A DNA stretch of 64,000 bases from Sphingomonas sp. AOB5. Its GTDB lineage: Bacteria; Pseudomonadota; Alphaproteobacteria; Sphingomonadales; Sphingomonadaceae. Position numbers and translations under genes: made by a program. This document shows positions 48,098 to 57,130 of the stretch, in pieces (positions within the stretch are counted from its first letter, which is position 1; every line of letters starts with the position of its first letter). The notes under the pieces are model-generated. The model was not told the origin of the DNA. It worked only from the letters and a program-made list of their open reading frames with translations, and did no database searches. The DNA lies in NCBI RefSeq assembly GCF_029433115.1, contig NZ_JARNTV010000014.1, forward strand, positions 20,223 to 84,222, read 5' to 3'.

Positions 48098-49540
48098 TCA
48101 GGCCGCGCGCGGCGCGGCGGCTGCGCGGGCACGCATCCAGGCATGCATGTGATCCGCGACATCGCGGCCGTCGCGAATCGCCCAGACGACCAGACTCGCG
48201 CCACGAACGATATCGCCCGCAGCGAACACCCCGTCGAGGCTGGTCATCATGGTCTTGCCGTCGGTGCGGACCGTGCCCCAGCGGGTCACGCCGAGCTCAG
48301 GCGCGCCGAACAGCTTCGGCAGTTCCTCGGGATCGAAACCCAGGGCCTTGATCACCAGATCGGCCTTCAGGTCGAACGCGCCGCCCGGATCGACTTCGGG
48401 CGCGCGGCGGCCGCTGGCGTCGGGCGCGCCGAGGCGCATGCGCGATGCCTTCACGCCATCCACCTTCGCCCCCCCGGTGAAGCTTTCGGGCGCGGAGAGC
48501 CAGACGAACTCGACGCCTTCTTCCTCGGCATTGGCGGTTTCGCGCTGCGATCCGGGCATGTTGGCGCGGTCGCGGCGATAAAGGCACTTCACGCTCTCCG
48601 CACCCTGGCGGATCGCGGTGCGCACGCAATCCATCGCAGTGTCGCCGCCGCCGATGACCACGACATGCTTGCCCTTGGCATCCAGGCTGCCATCGTCGAA
48701 CGCGGGCACGGCATCGCCGAAACCCTTGCGATTCGATGCAGTGAGATAGTCGAGCGCCTCGACCACGCCTTGCGCATCGACGCCCTTCGCCTTGATCGCG
48801 CGCGCCTTGTACACGCCGGTCGCGATCAGCAGGCTGTCATGCTTCTTGCGCAGATCGGCGAGCGTCGCATCGCGACCGACCTCGAACCCCTGATGGAAGA
48901 CGATGCCGCCTGCGGCGAGCCGGTCGACCCGGCGCATCACCACTTCCTTCTCCAGCTTGAAGCCGGGGATGCCATAGGTCAGCAGGCCGCCGGCGCGATC
49001 GTGCCGGTCATAGACATGGACCTCATAGCCGCGCACGCGGAGATACTCCGCCGCCGCCAGCCCGGCGGGACCCGCGCCGATCACGCCGACCGACATGCCG
49101 GTGGGACGGCCCGGCACCAAAGGCTCGACCCAGCCTTCTTCCCATGCGGTGTCGGTGATGAACTTCTCGACCGAACCGATCGTCACCGATCCGTGGCCGG
49201 AGAATTCGATCACGCAATTGCCTTCGCACAGCCGGTCCTGCGGGCAGATGCGGCCGCAGATCTCGGGCATGGTCGAGGTCGCGTTCGATAGTTCATAGGC
49301 TTCGCGCAGACGGCCCTCGGCGGTCAGGCGCAGCCAGTCGGGGATATGATTGTGCAGCGGGCAATGGACCGAGCAATAGGGCACGCCGCATTGCGAGCAG
49401 CGGCTCGCCTGCTCCTCGGCGCTGGGCACCGCATAGCGATCGGCGATCTCGCGGAAATCCTCCCGGCGAAGATCGGCGGAGCGCTTGGCCGGATAGGCCT
49501 GCCCCGTTCCCACGAATTTCAACATTGCATCATCAGCCAT
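48098..49540 (-). CDS. gltD: Glutamate synthase (NADPH) small subunit
   Basis: A 480-residue flavoprotein: N-terminal iron-sulfur Cys in CSQCGVPYCSVHCPLHNHIPDW and CGRICPQDRLCEGNC, FAD motif VIGAGPAGLAAAEYL, NADPH motif VIGGGDTAMDC, and a late FAD motif GVFAAGDIVRGASLVVWAI. It passes electrons from NADPH to GltB. It is the first gene of gltD-DUF2059-DUF2059-gltB, the reverse of the common gltB-gltD order. Confidence 0.96.
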   Translation of the reverse strand: MADDAMLKFVGTGQAYPAKRSADLRREDFREIADRYAVPSAEEQASRCSQCGVPYCSVHCPLHNHIPDWLRLTAEGRLREAYELSNATSTMPEICGRICPQDRLCEGNCVIEFSGHGSVTIGSVEKFITDTAWEEGWVEPLVPGRPTGMSVGVIGAGPAGLAAAEYLRVRGYEVHVYDRHDRAGGLLTYGIPGFKLEKEVVMRRVDRLAAGGIVFHQGFEVGRDATLADLRKKHDSLLIATGVYKARAIKAKGVDAQGVVEALDYLTASNRKGFGDAVPAFDDGSLDAKGKHVVVIGGGDTAMDCVRTAIRQGAESVKCLYRRDRANMPGSQRETANAEEEGVEFVWLSAPESFTGGAKVDGVKASRMRLGAPDASGRRAPEVDPGGAFDLKADLVIKALGFDPEELPKLFGAPELGVTRWGTVRTDGKTMMTSLDGVFAAGDIVRGASLVVWAIRDGRDVADHMHAWMRARAAAAPRAA

Positions 49541-49575
49541 GCCGCGCGCCTATCGCGGCGCAGCACAAAATTAAA

Positions 49576-49590
49576 GACAGTATTGCTGTC
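49576..49590. promoter_or_regulatory. Short inverted repeat in the glt operon leader
   Basis: GACAG-TATTG-CTGTC forms a perfect 5-base inverted repeat 36 to 50 bases upstream of the gltD ATG, in a distinctly AT-rich 120-base gap (49541-49663). It may be an operator for the glutamate synthase operon. The evidence is symmetry and position only. Confidence 0.35.
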
Positions 49591-49663
49591 CTATTTGCTG
49601 AAATATGGCTTTGTTGAGAATCGTTCTTAGACTTTTGGCCGATTTTTATGGCCGTATCGGACC

Positions 49664-50464
49664 TTACCGCATTCCCAGCCAGATCAACGCGGCAGTGCCG
49701 GCCACGATTCGGTACCAGCCGAACGGCGCGAAACCGTGGCGCTGGATGACCGCGAGGAAGGCCTTCACCACCACCAGCGCGGTGAGGAACGACACCACGA
49801 AGCCGACCGCAATCAAGCCCATCCCGTCGGCGGAGATCGCGTCGCGATGCTTGTAGAGCTGCAGCACGGTCGCGCCGGTCAGCGTGGGCAGCGCCAGGAA
49901 GAAGCTGAAATCGGCGGCGGTGCGGCGCTCGATGCCCAGGGACATCGCGCCCATGATCGTCGCACCCGAACGGCTGACGCCCGGGACCATGGCGAGACAC
50001 TGGACGAGGCCGATCTTGATCGCCTGCCCCACCGTGACCCCGGCAATACCGACTGCTTCGCCCGGCTTCACCAGCTTCTCGATCACGATGATCGCCACGC
50101 CGCCGACGATCAGCGCCCATGCAACCACCGTTGCATTCTCGAGCAATGCATCGATCTCATCGGCAAAGGCGAGGCCAAGGGCGACTGCGGGAATGAAGGC
50201 GATCAGCAGGTTGCGGACGAACGCGACCGATTCCTTCTCCCAGCGCATCAGCCCCTTGATCACCGCAAGGAAAGTCTTCCGGTAGAGCACCACGATCGCC
50301 AGGATCGCGCCGGGCTGGATCGCGACGTTGAACAGCGCCCATTGCGAGGCGTTGTAGCCCATCAGTTCGGACGCGAGGATCAGATGCCCGGTCGAGGAGA
50401 CCGGCAGGAATTCGGTGATCCCCTCGACGATGCCGAGCAGGATGGCGACGATCAGTTCGGTCAT
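49664..50464 (-). CDS. uppP: Undecaprenyl-diphosphatase
   Basis: A 266-residue membrane protein of the BacA/UppP family: GIVEGITEFLPVSSTGHLIL with the catalytic Glu-rich motif, and VPGVSRSGATIMGAM with the Arg/Ser motif; about eight membrane segments. It dephosphorylates undecaprenyl diphosphate so the lipid can be reused for cell-wall synthesis. The length matches the family. Confidence 0.96.
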   Translation of the reverse strand: MTELIVAILLGIVEGITEFLPVSSTGHLILASELMGYNASQWALFNVAIQPGAILAIVVLYRKTFLAVIKGLMRWEKESVAFVRNLLIAFIPAVALGLAFADEIDALLENATVVAWALIVGGVAIIVIEKLVKPGEAVGIAGVTVGQAIKIGLVQCLAMVPGVSRSGATIMGAMSLGIERRTAADFSFFLALPTLTGATVLQLYKHRDAISADGMGLIAVGFVVSFLTALVVVKAFLAVIQRHGFAPFGWYRIVAGTAALIWLGMR

Positions 50465-50533
50465 AGCGGAAATACGCCCCCTTCACCGGGCCGCCCCGGT
50501 GCGGAGCCGCCCCGACTTACGCGAAACTGTGGA

Positions 50534-51466
50534 TCAGGCCGCCTTGCGTCCGAAGCGGCCATGGCGGCGGAAACGCACCAGCCAGCCCGGCGCCAGCGTT
50601 GCCAGCGGCTGCGGCGCGATGCCCAGCGCGGCAAAGCCCTTCGCGCCCGGCGCGACCACGGCGTCGCGGCCCAGCATCTTCCACTGATCGCCGGTGATCG
50701 GAGTGAGCGGCAGCATGGCGATACCCGCGCCGATCGGATCGGGCAGTTCGACCAGCGTCACGTCGCGGCCGATCTCCTGCGCGATCCAGCGATACAGATC
50801 GGCCATCGCGATCACGTCCGGTCCGCCCAGCTCGAAGGTCTTGCCGCCGAACGCTTCGGGATCGGCGAGTGCGGCGACCACCGCCTGCGCGACATCGGCG
50901 ACATAGGCGGGCTGGAACTTCGCTTCGGGACGCAGCACCGGCACGAACGGCACCGGCGAATTGGCGATCATGCCGGCAAAGCGGTTCACGAACTGGTCCT
51001 CGCGGCCGAACAGGGTCGAGGGACGCAGGATCGTCGCGTTCGGGAACGCCTTCAGCACCGCGGCTCCGCCCGCGGCCTTGGACTGGCCATACTCCGCGGG
51101 GGATTCGGGATCGGCGCCGATCGCCGAGATATGGACCATCGCGCTCAGCCCGGCGGCCTTCGCCGCTTCGGCGACGGTGCGCGCGCCGTCCTCATGGACC
51201 TTCCAATAGTCGGCCTTGGAGAAGGTGCCGGCGAGGTTCACCACTGCGTCCGCACCGGCCACCGCATTGGCGATGGTTGCGGGCTTCGTCACGTCCGCCG
51301 CGACGAACTGGGTCTGGCCGAGGCCGCCCAGGGGCTTGAGGAACCAGGCGTCGCGCGGACGGCGCTGGGCGATGCGGATCCGCGCGCCTGCCTTCAGCAA
51401 TTCCTGCGCGACATAACGGCCCAGAAAACCGCCGCCGCCGATCAGGGTTACCAGCTTGTCCTTCAT
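50534..51466 (-). CDS. NAD(P)H-binding SDR-type protein, complex I NDUFA9-like
   Basis: A 310-residue protein with the Rossmann motif VTLIGGGGFLGRYVAQELL at residues 5-24 and the text YGQSKAAGGAAVLKAFPNATILRPSTLFGREDQF. This is the atypical SDR subgroup that includes the NDUFA9/39-kDa complex I protein and its bacterial relatives. It lacks a classical YxxxK catalytic pair in the normal place, and may bind NAD(P)H structurally. ATG 51466 has GAGG upstream. It is downstream of the small membrane protein gene and may share its transcript. Confidence 0.85.
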   Translation of the reverse strand: MKDKLVTLIGGGGFLGRYVAQELLKAGARIRIAQRRPRDAWFLKPLGGLGQTQFVAADVTKPATIANAVAGADAVVNLAGTFSKADYWKVHEDGARTVAEAAKAAGLSAMVHISAIGADPESPAEYGQSKAAGGAAVLKAFPNATILRPSTLFGREDQFVNRFAGMIANSPVPFVPVLRPEAKFQPAYVADVAQAVVAALADPEAFGGKTFELGGPDVIAMADLYRWIAQEIGRDVTLVELPDPIGAGIAMLPLTPITGDQWKMLGRDAVVAPGAKGFAALGIAPQPLATLAPGWLVRFRRHGRFGRKAA

Positions 51467-51527
51467 GCTCGCCTCGATACGGAAACTTGAGACTCGCCCA
51501 ATGCCCCGCGCGTGGCGAAACGGCAAG

Positions 51528-52100
51528 TTACTCCGGCACCTTCACCCGCCCCGAATCGATCAGCAGCGCGATGACGGTGAGGAAATAGACCAGCGCGACC
51601 GACAGCGGCAGCAAAGTCAGCCGCGCTTCGGGCAGCAGCAGCCAGATCAGCAGCACCGCCACCGCGCGGACGATGGCGTGCGCCGAGAACAGCGCGGTGC
51701 GGCCATAGCTCCAGCCGATCACCGGCCAATGGAGCGACATGCCGATGGCGAGGATCAGCGGCACCAGTTCGGGCGCGACCTGCACCGCGGCGATGATCAT
51801 CGGCCAGAACAGCAGCATCGCGATGAAGGCGGGCAGCAGCACGTCGCCGCTCGCGGTGCGGTCCTTCATGAAGGGATTGCGGAAGATCGCCGCGAACAGC
51901 AGCGCCAGCGGGAAGATCGCGCCCGATCCGATAAAGGCGAACATCGCCCAGTCGGCCAGCGGCGTGCCCTGATAGCCCAGCCACGCCAGCACGCCCCAAT
52001 AGACCGTGCCCGCCAGCGGGATCGGAAAGCCGCCGCGCAGCCTTTTGTACGATGCCAGCCGGTCGCGCAGCAGTGCCGCCTTGAGTTCGATCATCTCCAT
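51528..52100 (-). CDS. Integral membrane protein of unknown function
   Basis: A 190-residue protein with six hydrophobic segments (for example MFAFIGSGAIFPLALLFAAIF and LLPAFIAMLLFWPMIIAAV) after a basic N terminus (LLRDRLASYKRLRGG). I do not recognise a named family with certainty. ATG 52100 follows GGGG by five bases. A GntR/YtrA-type operator begins only ten bases upstream, so expression is probably tightly repressed and induced by a signal. The regulator gene is not in the window. Confidence 0.75.
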   Translation of the reverse strand: MEMIELKAALLRDRLASYKRLRGGFPIPLAGTVYWGVLAWLGYQGTPLADWAMFAFIGSGAIFPLALLFAAIFRNPFMKDRTASGDVLLPAFIAMLLFWPMIIAAVQVAPELVPLILAIGMSLHWPVIGWSYGRTALFSAHAIVRAVAVLLIWLLLPEARLTLLPLSVALVYFLTVIALLIDSGRVKVPE

Positions 52101-52109
52101 GCAGCCCCA

Positions 52110-52131
52110 CTGTATTAATCAATTAATACAG
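52110..52131. promoter_or_regulatory. GntR (YtrA-subfamily)-type operator
   Basis: Arms CTGTATTAAT and ATTAATACAG form a perfect 10-base inverted repeat around a central CA. The TGTA...TACA frame with an AT-rich centre resembles sites bound by YtrA-subfamily GntR repressors. It is very AT-rich compared with its surroundings and directly abuts the leader of the membrane-protein gene. Regulator identity is inference. Confidence 0.55.
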
Positions 52132-52134
52132 TTG

Positions 52135-52740
52135 CTATCGCATCCGCAACGATCGGGCAAGCACGGCTGGTGCCGACTCAGCGCAGCGGAAAACGACGAA
52201 CTTGGCGGCGTTGCGCGCGTCCGCCGCGGGATCGCGGTCCTTGCCTTCGGTGGCGTAGAAGCGATCGCGCAGATCGGGCATCGGGCGGGTGACGCGGTTC
52301 GGCGGGAGGCCGGCGGGGTCCGAACGATGCGCGAGGATCAGCCAGCGGCCATCGCCCTGCCGCTCGAGGACGAAAATGGTGCTGGCGGCCCGCTCATAGG
52401 TGCTTTGCGCCGCCCAGGCGTAGAAATAGCCGCGTTCCAACACCTGAACCCGCGCGAAGCTGGCGTCGACCCGCACCGAATCCACTTCGTAGCGGAATTC
52501 GAGCGCCGTCGCGGCGAGCGAGGTGAAGCGCCGCGGCCCGAGCGACGCCGCGCCATTATCCTCGTACCGCTCGGGCGGCGTGGCATCGATATGGCCGGGG
52601 GCGAACAGCGCATGGGGGCGACGGGCTTCGCGCTTGGCCAGTTCGGCATACCAGTCGCCGATCACCGCGCGAACCTGCGCCTCCTGCGCCTGAGCAGGGG
52701 CGGCAATTGCGAGAGTCAGAGAAGCGAGAGCGATGCGCAT
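52135..52740 (-). CDS. Exported protein, possible NTF2-like fold
   Basis: A 201-residue protein with signal peptide (MRIALASLTLAIAAPAQAQ). The mature part (VRAVIGDWYAELAKREARRPHALF...FVLERQGDGRWLILAHRSD) has the helix-then-sheet rhythm of NTF2/SnoaL-like proteins, which is inference. The C-terminal 35 residues are basic with one Cys. It ends just beyond the GntR-type operator, so its terminator region overlaps the neighbouring promoter. Function is unknown. Confidence 0.7.
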   Translation of the reverse strand: MRIALASLTLAIAAPAQAQEAQVRAVIGDWYAELAKREARRPHALFAPGHIDATPPERYEDNGAASLGPRRFTSLAATALEFRYEVDSVRVDASFARVQVLERGYFYAWAAQSTYERAASTIFVLERQGDGRWLILAHRSDPAGLPPNRVTRPMPDLRDRFYATEGKDRDPAADARNAAKFVVFRCAESAPAVLARSLRMR

Positions 52741-52805
52741 AACCAGCCTTCCGGTTTGCGCCGATGCTGGCCCGGATTTGGGGCGCTTGTACGGCGAACC
52801 GGACC

Positions 52806-53474
52806 CTAGCGCACCGCGTCGATCGCCACGCCCACCGCGCCGCCGGGCAGCTTCAGCCGATAGGCATCGCCGACCTGTTCGATCACGATCCCGCCCGCAT
52901 CGCCGCCGAACATCGGCTTGCCCGCATAGCTTCCGGCCGGCTGTGTCGCGCGCCATTCATAGCCGATCAGGCGGCCGGTCTCGCCGTTCCAGCCCATCAC
53001 CGCCAATGTCCAGCGGCCCGGCTCCAGTTCGGACAACAGCCCGGCCTCGTCACCGCCATAGGCGACGATCAGGCCCAGCGGATGCCGGACGCCGATGCCG
53101 CGATCGCCATTGTTCCAGACGAATTCGAGGATATCGGTGCCGCCCGCACCCGCACCGAGACGCGTGACGGTCAGCGTTCCGGTATAGGCGACGCCGTTCA
53201 CCGTGCCGCGCGTATCGTACACGCCGGTGGCGTTGCGGCTGCGCTTGCGCGGCGTCGCGACCTCGGAATCGATCCGGCCACCACCGGCATGATAGGTGAA
53301 CCGCCCATCCAGCGTGCCGTCCGCACCGATCGTGTAATGGATGACCCCGCCCAGCGAACTGGTCTCGCTCACTGCCAGCGCATAGGCGTGGATCTTGTCC
53401 TGAGCCTGTGCCGTCCCCGCGATCGCAAATGCCGCGATCAGCCCCGCCAGATATCGCACGATATGCTTCATCAC
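52806..53474 (-). CDS. Exported protein of unknown function
   Basis: A 222-residue protein with a signal peptide (MMKHIVRYLAGLIAAFAIAGTAQAQ) and a mature part rich in short beta-strand-like segments (IHYTIGADGTLDGRFTYH, DILEFVWNNGDRG, WTLAVMGWNGETG). No Cys in the mature part and no membrane segment. I recognise no family. It stands alone between the NTF2-like gene and the EamA permease. Confidence 0.7.
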   Translation of the reverse strand: MMKHIVRYLAGLIAAFAIAGTAQAQDKIHAYALAVSETSSLGGVIHYTIGADGTLDGRFTYHAGGGRIDSEVATPRKRSRNATGVYDTRGTVNGVAYTGTLTVTRLGAGAGGTDILEFVWNNGDRGIGVRHPLGLIVAYGGDEAGLLSELEPGRWTLAVMGWNGETGRLIGYEWRATQPAGSYAGKPMFGGDAGGIVIEQVGDAYRLKLPGGAVGVAIDAVR

Positions 53475-53528
53475 CCCGATCCCCTTTTGCCCGTTCGGGG
53501 AAAGGATATCAGCGGGACCCGCAGTTTG

Positions 53529-54440
53529 TCACGGACCCGAAACGGATTTTGCCGGACGGCTGAACGCGCTCATCGCGATCCCCAAAAGGATCAGCGCCAT
53601 GCCCATCAGATGATAGCCGTGCAGCGCCTCGCCAAGGAACAGCGCAGCGAGCAGCGCGCCGAACAAGGGTAGCAAGGTCGATGCCTGCCCTGCCTTCGCC
53701 GCGCCCACGGCCTCCACCGCCATGTTGAACAGCAGATAGGCGATCAGCGAGGGGAAGAGCGCGACGTAGAGGATAGCTCCTGCCGCGCCCGCGCTCCACG
53801 CGACATGGCGCCCGCTCGCCGCTTCCCACAGCGCCAGCGGGGTCATCGCCGCCACGCCGATCGCGAAGGTAACCGCGAGGAAAGCCAGCTGCGACACGGC
53901 CGGCCGTTCGCGCAGCATGCTGGAATAGAGCGACCAGACCGCCACCGCGATCAGCATCAAGATTTCGCCTTTGCCCAGCCGCAGCGCGAGCAATGCGTGG
54001 AAATCGCCGTGCAGGACGACGAACAGCACGCCAATGGTCGACAGAAGCACGCTGGCCAGCACCAGCCAGGTCGCGCGGACGCCGTACAACAGCCGGTCGC
54101 ACAGCAGCACCAGCGCCGGGATCGCCGCCTGCAGCAACAGACTGTTGGTCGCGGGCATATGTTCGAGCGCGGTGTAGAGAAACGCGTTGAACGAGGCGAC
54201 GCCGAGCAGGCCGAGCAGCAGCAGCCGCTTCCAGCTGGCACGGATCGCAGCGGCCTCGGCACGAAGATGCGGCAAGGCGAAGGGCAGCAGCACCAGCAGC
54301 GCGCCGGTCCAGCGGAACCAGGCCAGCGTCAGCGGCGGAATCTGGCCATGGATCGCGCGCCCGACGATCGAATTGCCCGCCCAGAACAGCATGACGATCG
54401 CGAGCATCGCATAGGCACGGGTGGTATTTGATTTCAGCAT
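53529..54440 (-). CDS. EamA-family (drug/metabolite) transporter
   Basis: A 303-residue membrane protein with ten hydrophobic segments in two EamA repeats; LFWAGNSIVGRAIHGQIPPLTLAWFRW opens the first and PSLIAYLLFNMAVEAVGAAKAGQASTLLPLFG the second. Such transporters export metabolites. The gene begins 13 bases after the stop of the B2-like gene, so it shares that operon. Confidence 0.87.
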   Translation of the reverse strand: MLKSNTTRAYAMLAIVMLFWAGNSIVGRAIHGQIPPLTLAWFRWTGALLVLLPFALPHLRAEAAAIRASWKRLLLLGLLGVASFNAFLYTALEHMPATNSLLLQAAIPALVLLCDRLLYGVRATWLVLASVLLSTIGVLFVVLHGDFHALLALRLGKGEILMLIAVAVWSLYSSMLRERPAVSQLAFLAVTFAIGVAAMTPLALWEAASGRHVAWSAGAAGAILYVALFPSLIAYLLFNMAVEAVGAAKAGQASTLLPLFGALLAALFLGEALHGYHLMGMALILLGIAMSAFSRPAKSVSGP

Positions 54441-54453
54441 GGGAGGCGGCGGC

Positions 54454-54930
54454 TCATACGAACGCGCCGATCTCCTTCATTCCGGCCGCCACCGGATAGC
54501 CGGTCACTTCCACACCCGCCGCATCGAGCCAGGCATGGGCGTCGATCGGCTTCTCGTCGCTGCGCCGGGCACCGAAATGGACCGCGCTGCCGATACCGCG
54601 CCGCTTGAGCATCGCATGCGCCGCCATGGCCTGGGGCAGGCAGACCGCCTTGAACGGGACGTGCACGGCGGCGCGGGTGACTGCCCAGCCGATCTTCTCG
54701 GCAGCATGGCGCAGGTCTTCGGGCGCGGGCGCGCGGGCCGCCGCGATCCGGCTGTCGGCCGGGGGCACGAAGGTGCCGAGATCCTTGGCGATGGTGCGGA
54801 AGGGCAGGATCGCGATCCGCAGCCGCGCCGCCAGCAGTTGCGCCGAAGCCTCGGCCAGCAGCGCTCGCTCGCGCCAGTCGACCTGCACCAGCCGTGTCGC
54901 TTTCGATTTCCAGCTGCGCCTGCGTCTCAC
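54454..54930 (-). CDS. Stand-alone lasso-peptide B2-like (McjB C-terminal) protease
   Basis: A 158-residue transglutaminase-like protein: CLPQAMAAHAMLKRRG carries the nucleophile Cys97, and DAHAWLDAAG carries His132 and Asp136, the triad of the B2 leader peptidase in lasso-peptide synthesis. In a normal lasso locus it works with a B1 recognition protein, a C cyclase and a small precursor; none of these is next to it. It is coupled by a four-base overlap to a cardiolipin synthase gene and followed by a permease, so its substrate is unknown. Confidence 0.82.
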   Translation of the reverse strand: MRRRRSWKSKATRLVQVDWRERALLAEASAQLLAARLRIAILPFRTIAKDLGTFVPPADSRIAAARAPAPEDLRHAAEKIGWAVTRAAVHVPFKAVCLPQAMAAHAMLKRRGIGSAVHFGARRSDEKPIDAHAWLDAAGVEVTGYPVAAGMKEIGAFV

Positions 54931-56096
54931 CGTCGCCGTCCCTCGCGACCGAAATTGAGCCGCCGCGTCACGTTATAGTCGAGCACGGCCATCACGAAAT
55001 AGGCGATCATCTGCCGGAACCGCGTCCATGGCCCGGTCCGCGCCTTGTAGATCGCCGCGGTGACCTGTTCCGAATTGGCGATCTCGCCATCGACATAGGC
55101 CTGAACATGCGCGGCAAAGGCCGGATCGTCGACCCGCAGCATCAGCTCGAGATTGAGATAGAGCGAGCGGATGTCGAAATTGGCCGAGCCGATATGGACC
55201 ACGCCATCGATCACATAGAGCTTCGTATGGAGCTTGGTCGGCTGATATTCGAAGATCTGGACGCGCTTGCGCAGCAGCCCGGCATAGGTGAAGCGCGCCG
55301 CCCAAAGCGAAGCGGTGTGATCGACCTTGGACGGCAGCACGAGACGCACCCGGCCGCGCCGCCCGACCTTGTCGAGCCGCCGCAGCATCGCCGGATTGGG
55401 GGCGAAGTACGAGCTGATCAGGTCGATATGCTGGGCCAGGCTCATGTCCTTCTTGATCACCCGGGTCCAGGGCGACAGGCGCCGCATCGGCCCGCTGAGC
55501 AGCCAGCGCGCGCTGCCCTCGGGCTCGCTCCAGTTGCGCAGCGTCTTGCCCAGTTTGCGCAGCGACGGGCGCGGCTTCTTTGCCCAGGAAGACAGCGCGT
55601 CGAAATAGCCGACCAGCCGCCCGGCCGCCGGCCCCTCGACCAGCAGCCCCAGATCGCGCCACGCGGCGTCGTCGGCGGTGCCGAAATAGCTGGTCTCGAT
55701 ATTGAAGCCGCCGATGATCACGCGCTCCTCGTCGGCCAGCGCCAGCTTCTGATGGTTGCGCAACAGATAGCGCCGCCCCCAGCGCGGCACGAAGCGGCAC
55801 ATGTCCACCCCCGCCTCGGCCAGCGGATCGAAGAAATGGCGGCTCGCGGCATGCTCGCTGCCGAGACCGTCGACGATCAGCGACACCTTCACCCCGCGCT
55901 TCGCCGCATCGATCAGGCCCTGCCGGATCGCGGCCCCGGCCTCGTCATCGACATAGATATAATAGAGGACACGCAGCGAGCGCTGTGCGGTGGCGATCAG
56001 GTTCAGCAGTTCGGCGAGCCGCTCCGGCCCTTCGGTCAGGAGCCGCAGCCGGTTTCCGTCGACGGTGAAGCTGCCTTTGGATTCCGCGACCTGCAT
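54927..56096 (-). CDS. Cardiolipin synthase-type phospholipase D protein
   Basis: A 389-residue protein with two HKD motifs: HQKLALADEERVIIGGFN and HTKLYVIDGVVHIGSANFD. The pair forms one active site that joins or transfers phosphatidyl groups; the pattern fits cardiolipin synthase or a close phosphatidyltransferase. No N-terminal membrane segments are present, unlike ClsA, so it is the shorter ClsB-like kind; a C-terminal helix (FRQMIAYFVMAVLDY) may bind the membrane. ATG 56096 is chosen for MQVAES without a long Pro/Arg tail upstream. It leads the operon cls-B2-EamA. Confidence 0.88.
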   Translation of the reverse strand: MQVAESKGSFTVDGNRLRLLTEGPERLAELLNLIATAQRSLRVLYYIYVDDEAGAAIRQGLIDAAKRGVKVSLIVDGLGSEHAASRHFFDPLAEAGVDMCRFVPRWGRRYLLRNHQKLALADEERVIIGGFNIETSYFGTADDAAWRDLGLLVEGPAAGRLVGYFDALSSWAKKPRPSLRKLGKTLRNWSEPEGSARWLLSGPMRRLSPWTRVIKKDMSLAQHIDLISSYFAPNPAMLRRLDKVGRRGRVRLVLPSKVDHTASLWAARFTYAGLLRKRVQIFEYQPTKLHTKLYVIDGVVHIGSANFDIRSLYLNLELMLRVDDPAFAAHVQAYVDGEIANSEQVTAAIYKARTGPWTRFRQMIAYFVMAVLDYNVTRRLNFGREGRRR

Positions 56097-56110
56097 CGCG
56101 GCCCCTCGTG

Positions 56111-56989
56111 TCAGAAAGCGCGCGACGCCGCACTCAAAATCGAAACCAGCGCCGCCAGCGTGATCGAAGCGAGGGTGAACAACCCCTTGGTCGAAGCCTC
56201 GGCGCGTTCGAGGATCAGGCTGAGCGGGCGGCGGATCAGCGGATCGAGGATGGAGAGGATCAGGCCCGTCGCGAGGGTGAGGAGGAAGACGCTGAGGGGC
56301 AGGAAGACCGAGAGGGAAGGGAGGTAGAGAGGGCCGAACATGTCTTCGAACGGCCACAATGCGAGGAGCGGATCCTCGATCGCGGTTTGCACCACATATT
56401 CGATCGACGATAGGAAGGCCCTGTCACTGTAGGCGGATTCAAAGAGAACCGTCGTGATCGCCATGTTCGAGATCATCATCGCGAGAGCGCAACCGGTGAG
56501 CATCGCGGTGGTGGAAAGTGCTGCAGGAATGCGCCGCCCAACCTCGATATAAGTGAGAGTACGGCGCGCAAGCGCCCAGGCGATCAGATCGCTAAGATAA
56601 ACAATCGCCAGATAGCCGACGAGAAGCCGTACCAGATAGCCGATCTGTTCAACCCAATCGTGCGGCAAGCCAGCCTCGATCGTCGAGGCGAATGCGCCAT
56701 TCGCCGTCATCGCCACCACGAACGCCAGCAGATTGATCAGCACGCTCGCCCGCAGGGTCCGCAGGAAATAGCGGCGCGTGAAGCCCGGCGGGGCCAGTAC
56801 CGCGTCGATGAACCGCCCCAGCGCGCGTGCCGTCGCGGGGACCATCTGGCGTAACCCGCCCTCGTTGAGACGGAGCCACGCGGCCGCCAGCCCGCCCTTC
56901 AGCCGAGCATTGCCGCGGCTGCCTATCAGGAAATCGACAAAGCTGCCGAACGACACCAATGTGATCATTCCGAAGAGCAGCAGCTCCAT
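56111..56989 (-). CDS. Multi-span membrane protein of unknown function
   Basis: A 292-residue protein with about six hydrophobic segments (MELLLFGMITLVSFGSFVDFLIGS, VLINLLAFVVAMTANGAF, IGYLVRLLVGYLAIVYLSDLIAWAL, TTAMLTGCALAMMISNMAI, LSVFLPLSVFLLTLATGLIL and a C-terminal one). I recognise no family. ATG 56989 is chosen; an in-frame GTG at 57013 is the alternative. It lies 14 bases upstream of the cardiolipin synthase gene and may be the first gene of that operon. Confidence 0.7.
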   Translation of the reverse strand: MELLLFGMITLVSFGSFVDFLIGSRGNARLKGGLAAAWLRLNEGGLRQMVPATARALGRFIDAVLAPPGFTRRYFLRTLRASVLINLLAFVVAMTANGAFASTIEAGLPHDWVEQIGYLVRLLVGYLAIVYLSDLIAWALARRTLTYIEVGRRIPAALSTTAMLTGCALAMMISNMAITTVLFESAYSDRAFLSSIEYVVQTAIEDPLLALWPFEDMFGPLYLPSLSVFLPLSVFLLTLATGLILSILDPLIRRPLSLILERAEASTKGLFTLASITLAALVSILSAASRAF

Positions 56990-57060
56990 CCGGTATCCCC
57001 CATATCCCGACACAAGTGATGCGGCGCCGCGTGCCGCAGGGCAAGACCGGGCGCATTTTC

Positions 57061-57089
57061 TTGACTTTGGCGCCCCCGCTGCCTAAGTC
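57061..57089 (+). promoter_or_regulatory. Promoter of rpoZ
   Basis: TTGACT (57061-57066) and TAAGTC (57084-57089) are 17 bases apart, and lie about 40 bases before the rpoZ ATG. The -35 is strong and the -10 is weak. Confidence 0.6.
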
Positions 57090-57130
57090 GCCGCCTTTCC
57101 CGGACATTCCAATTCCAAGGATTGCGTAAG

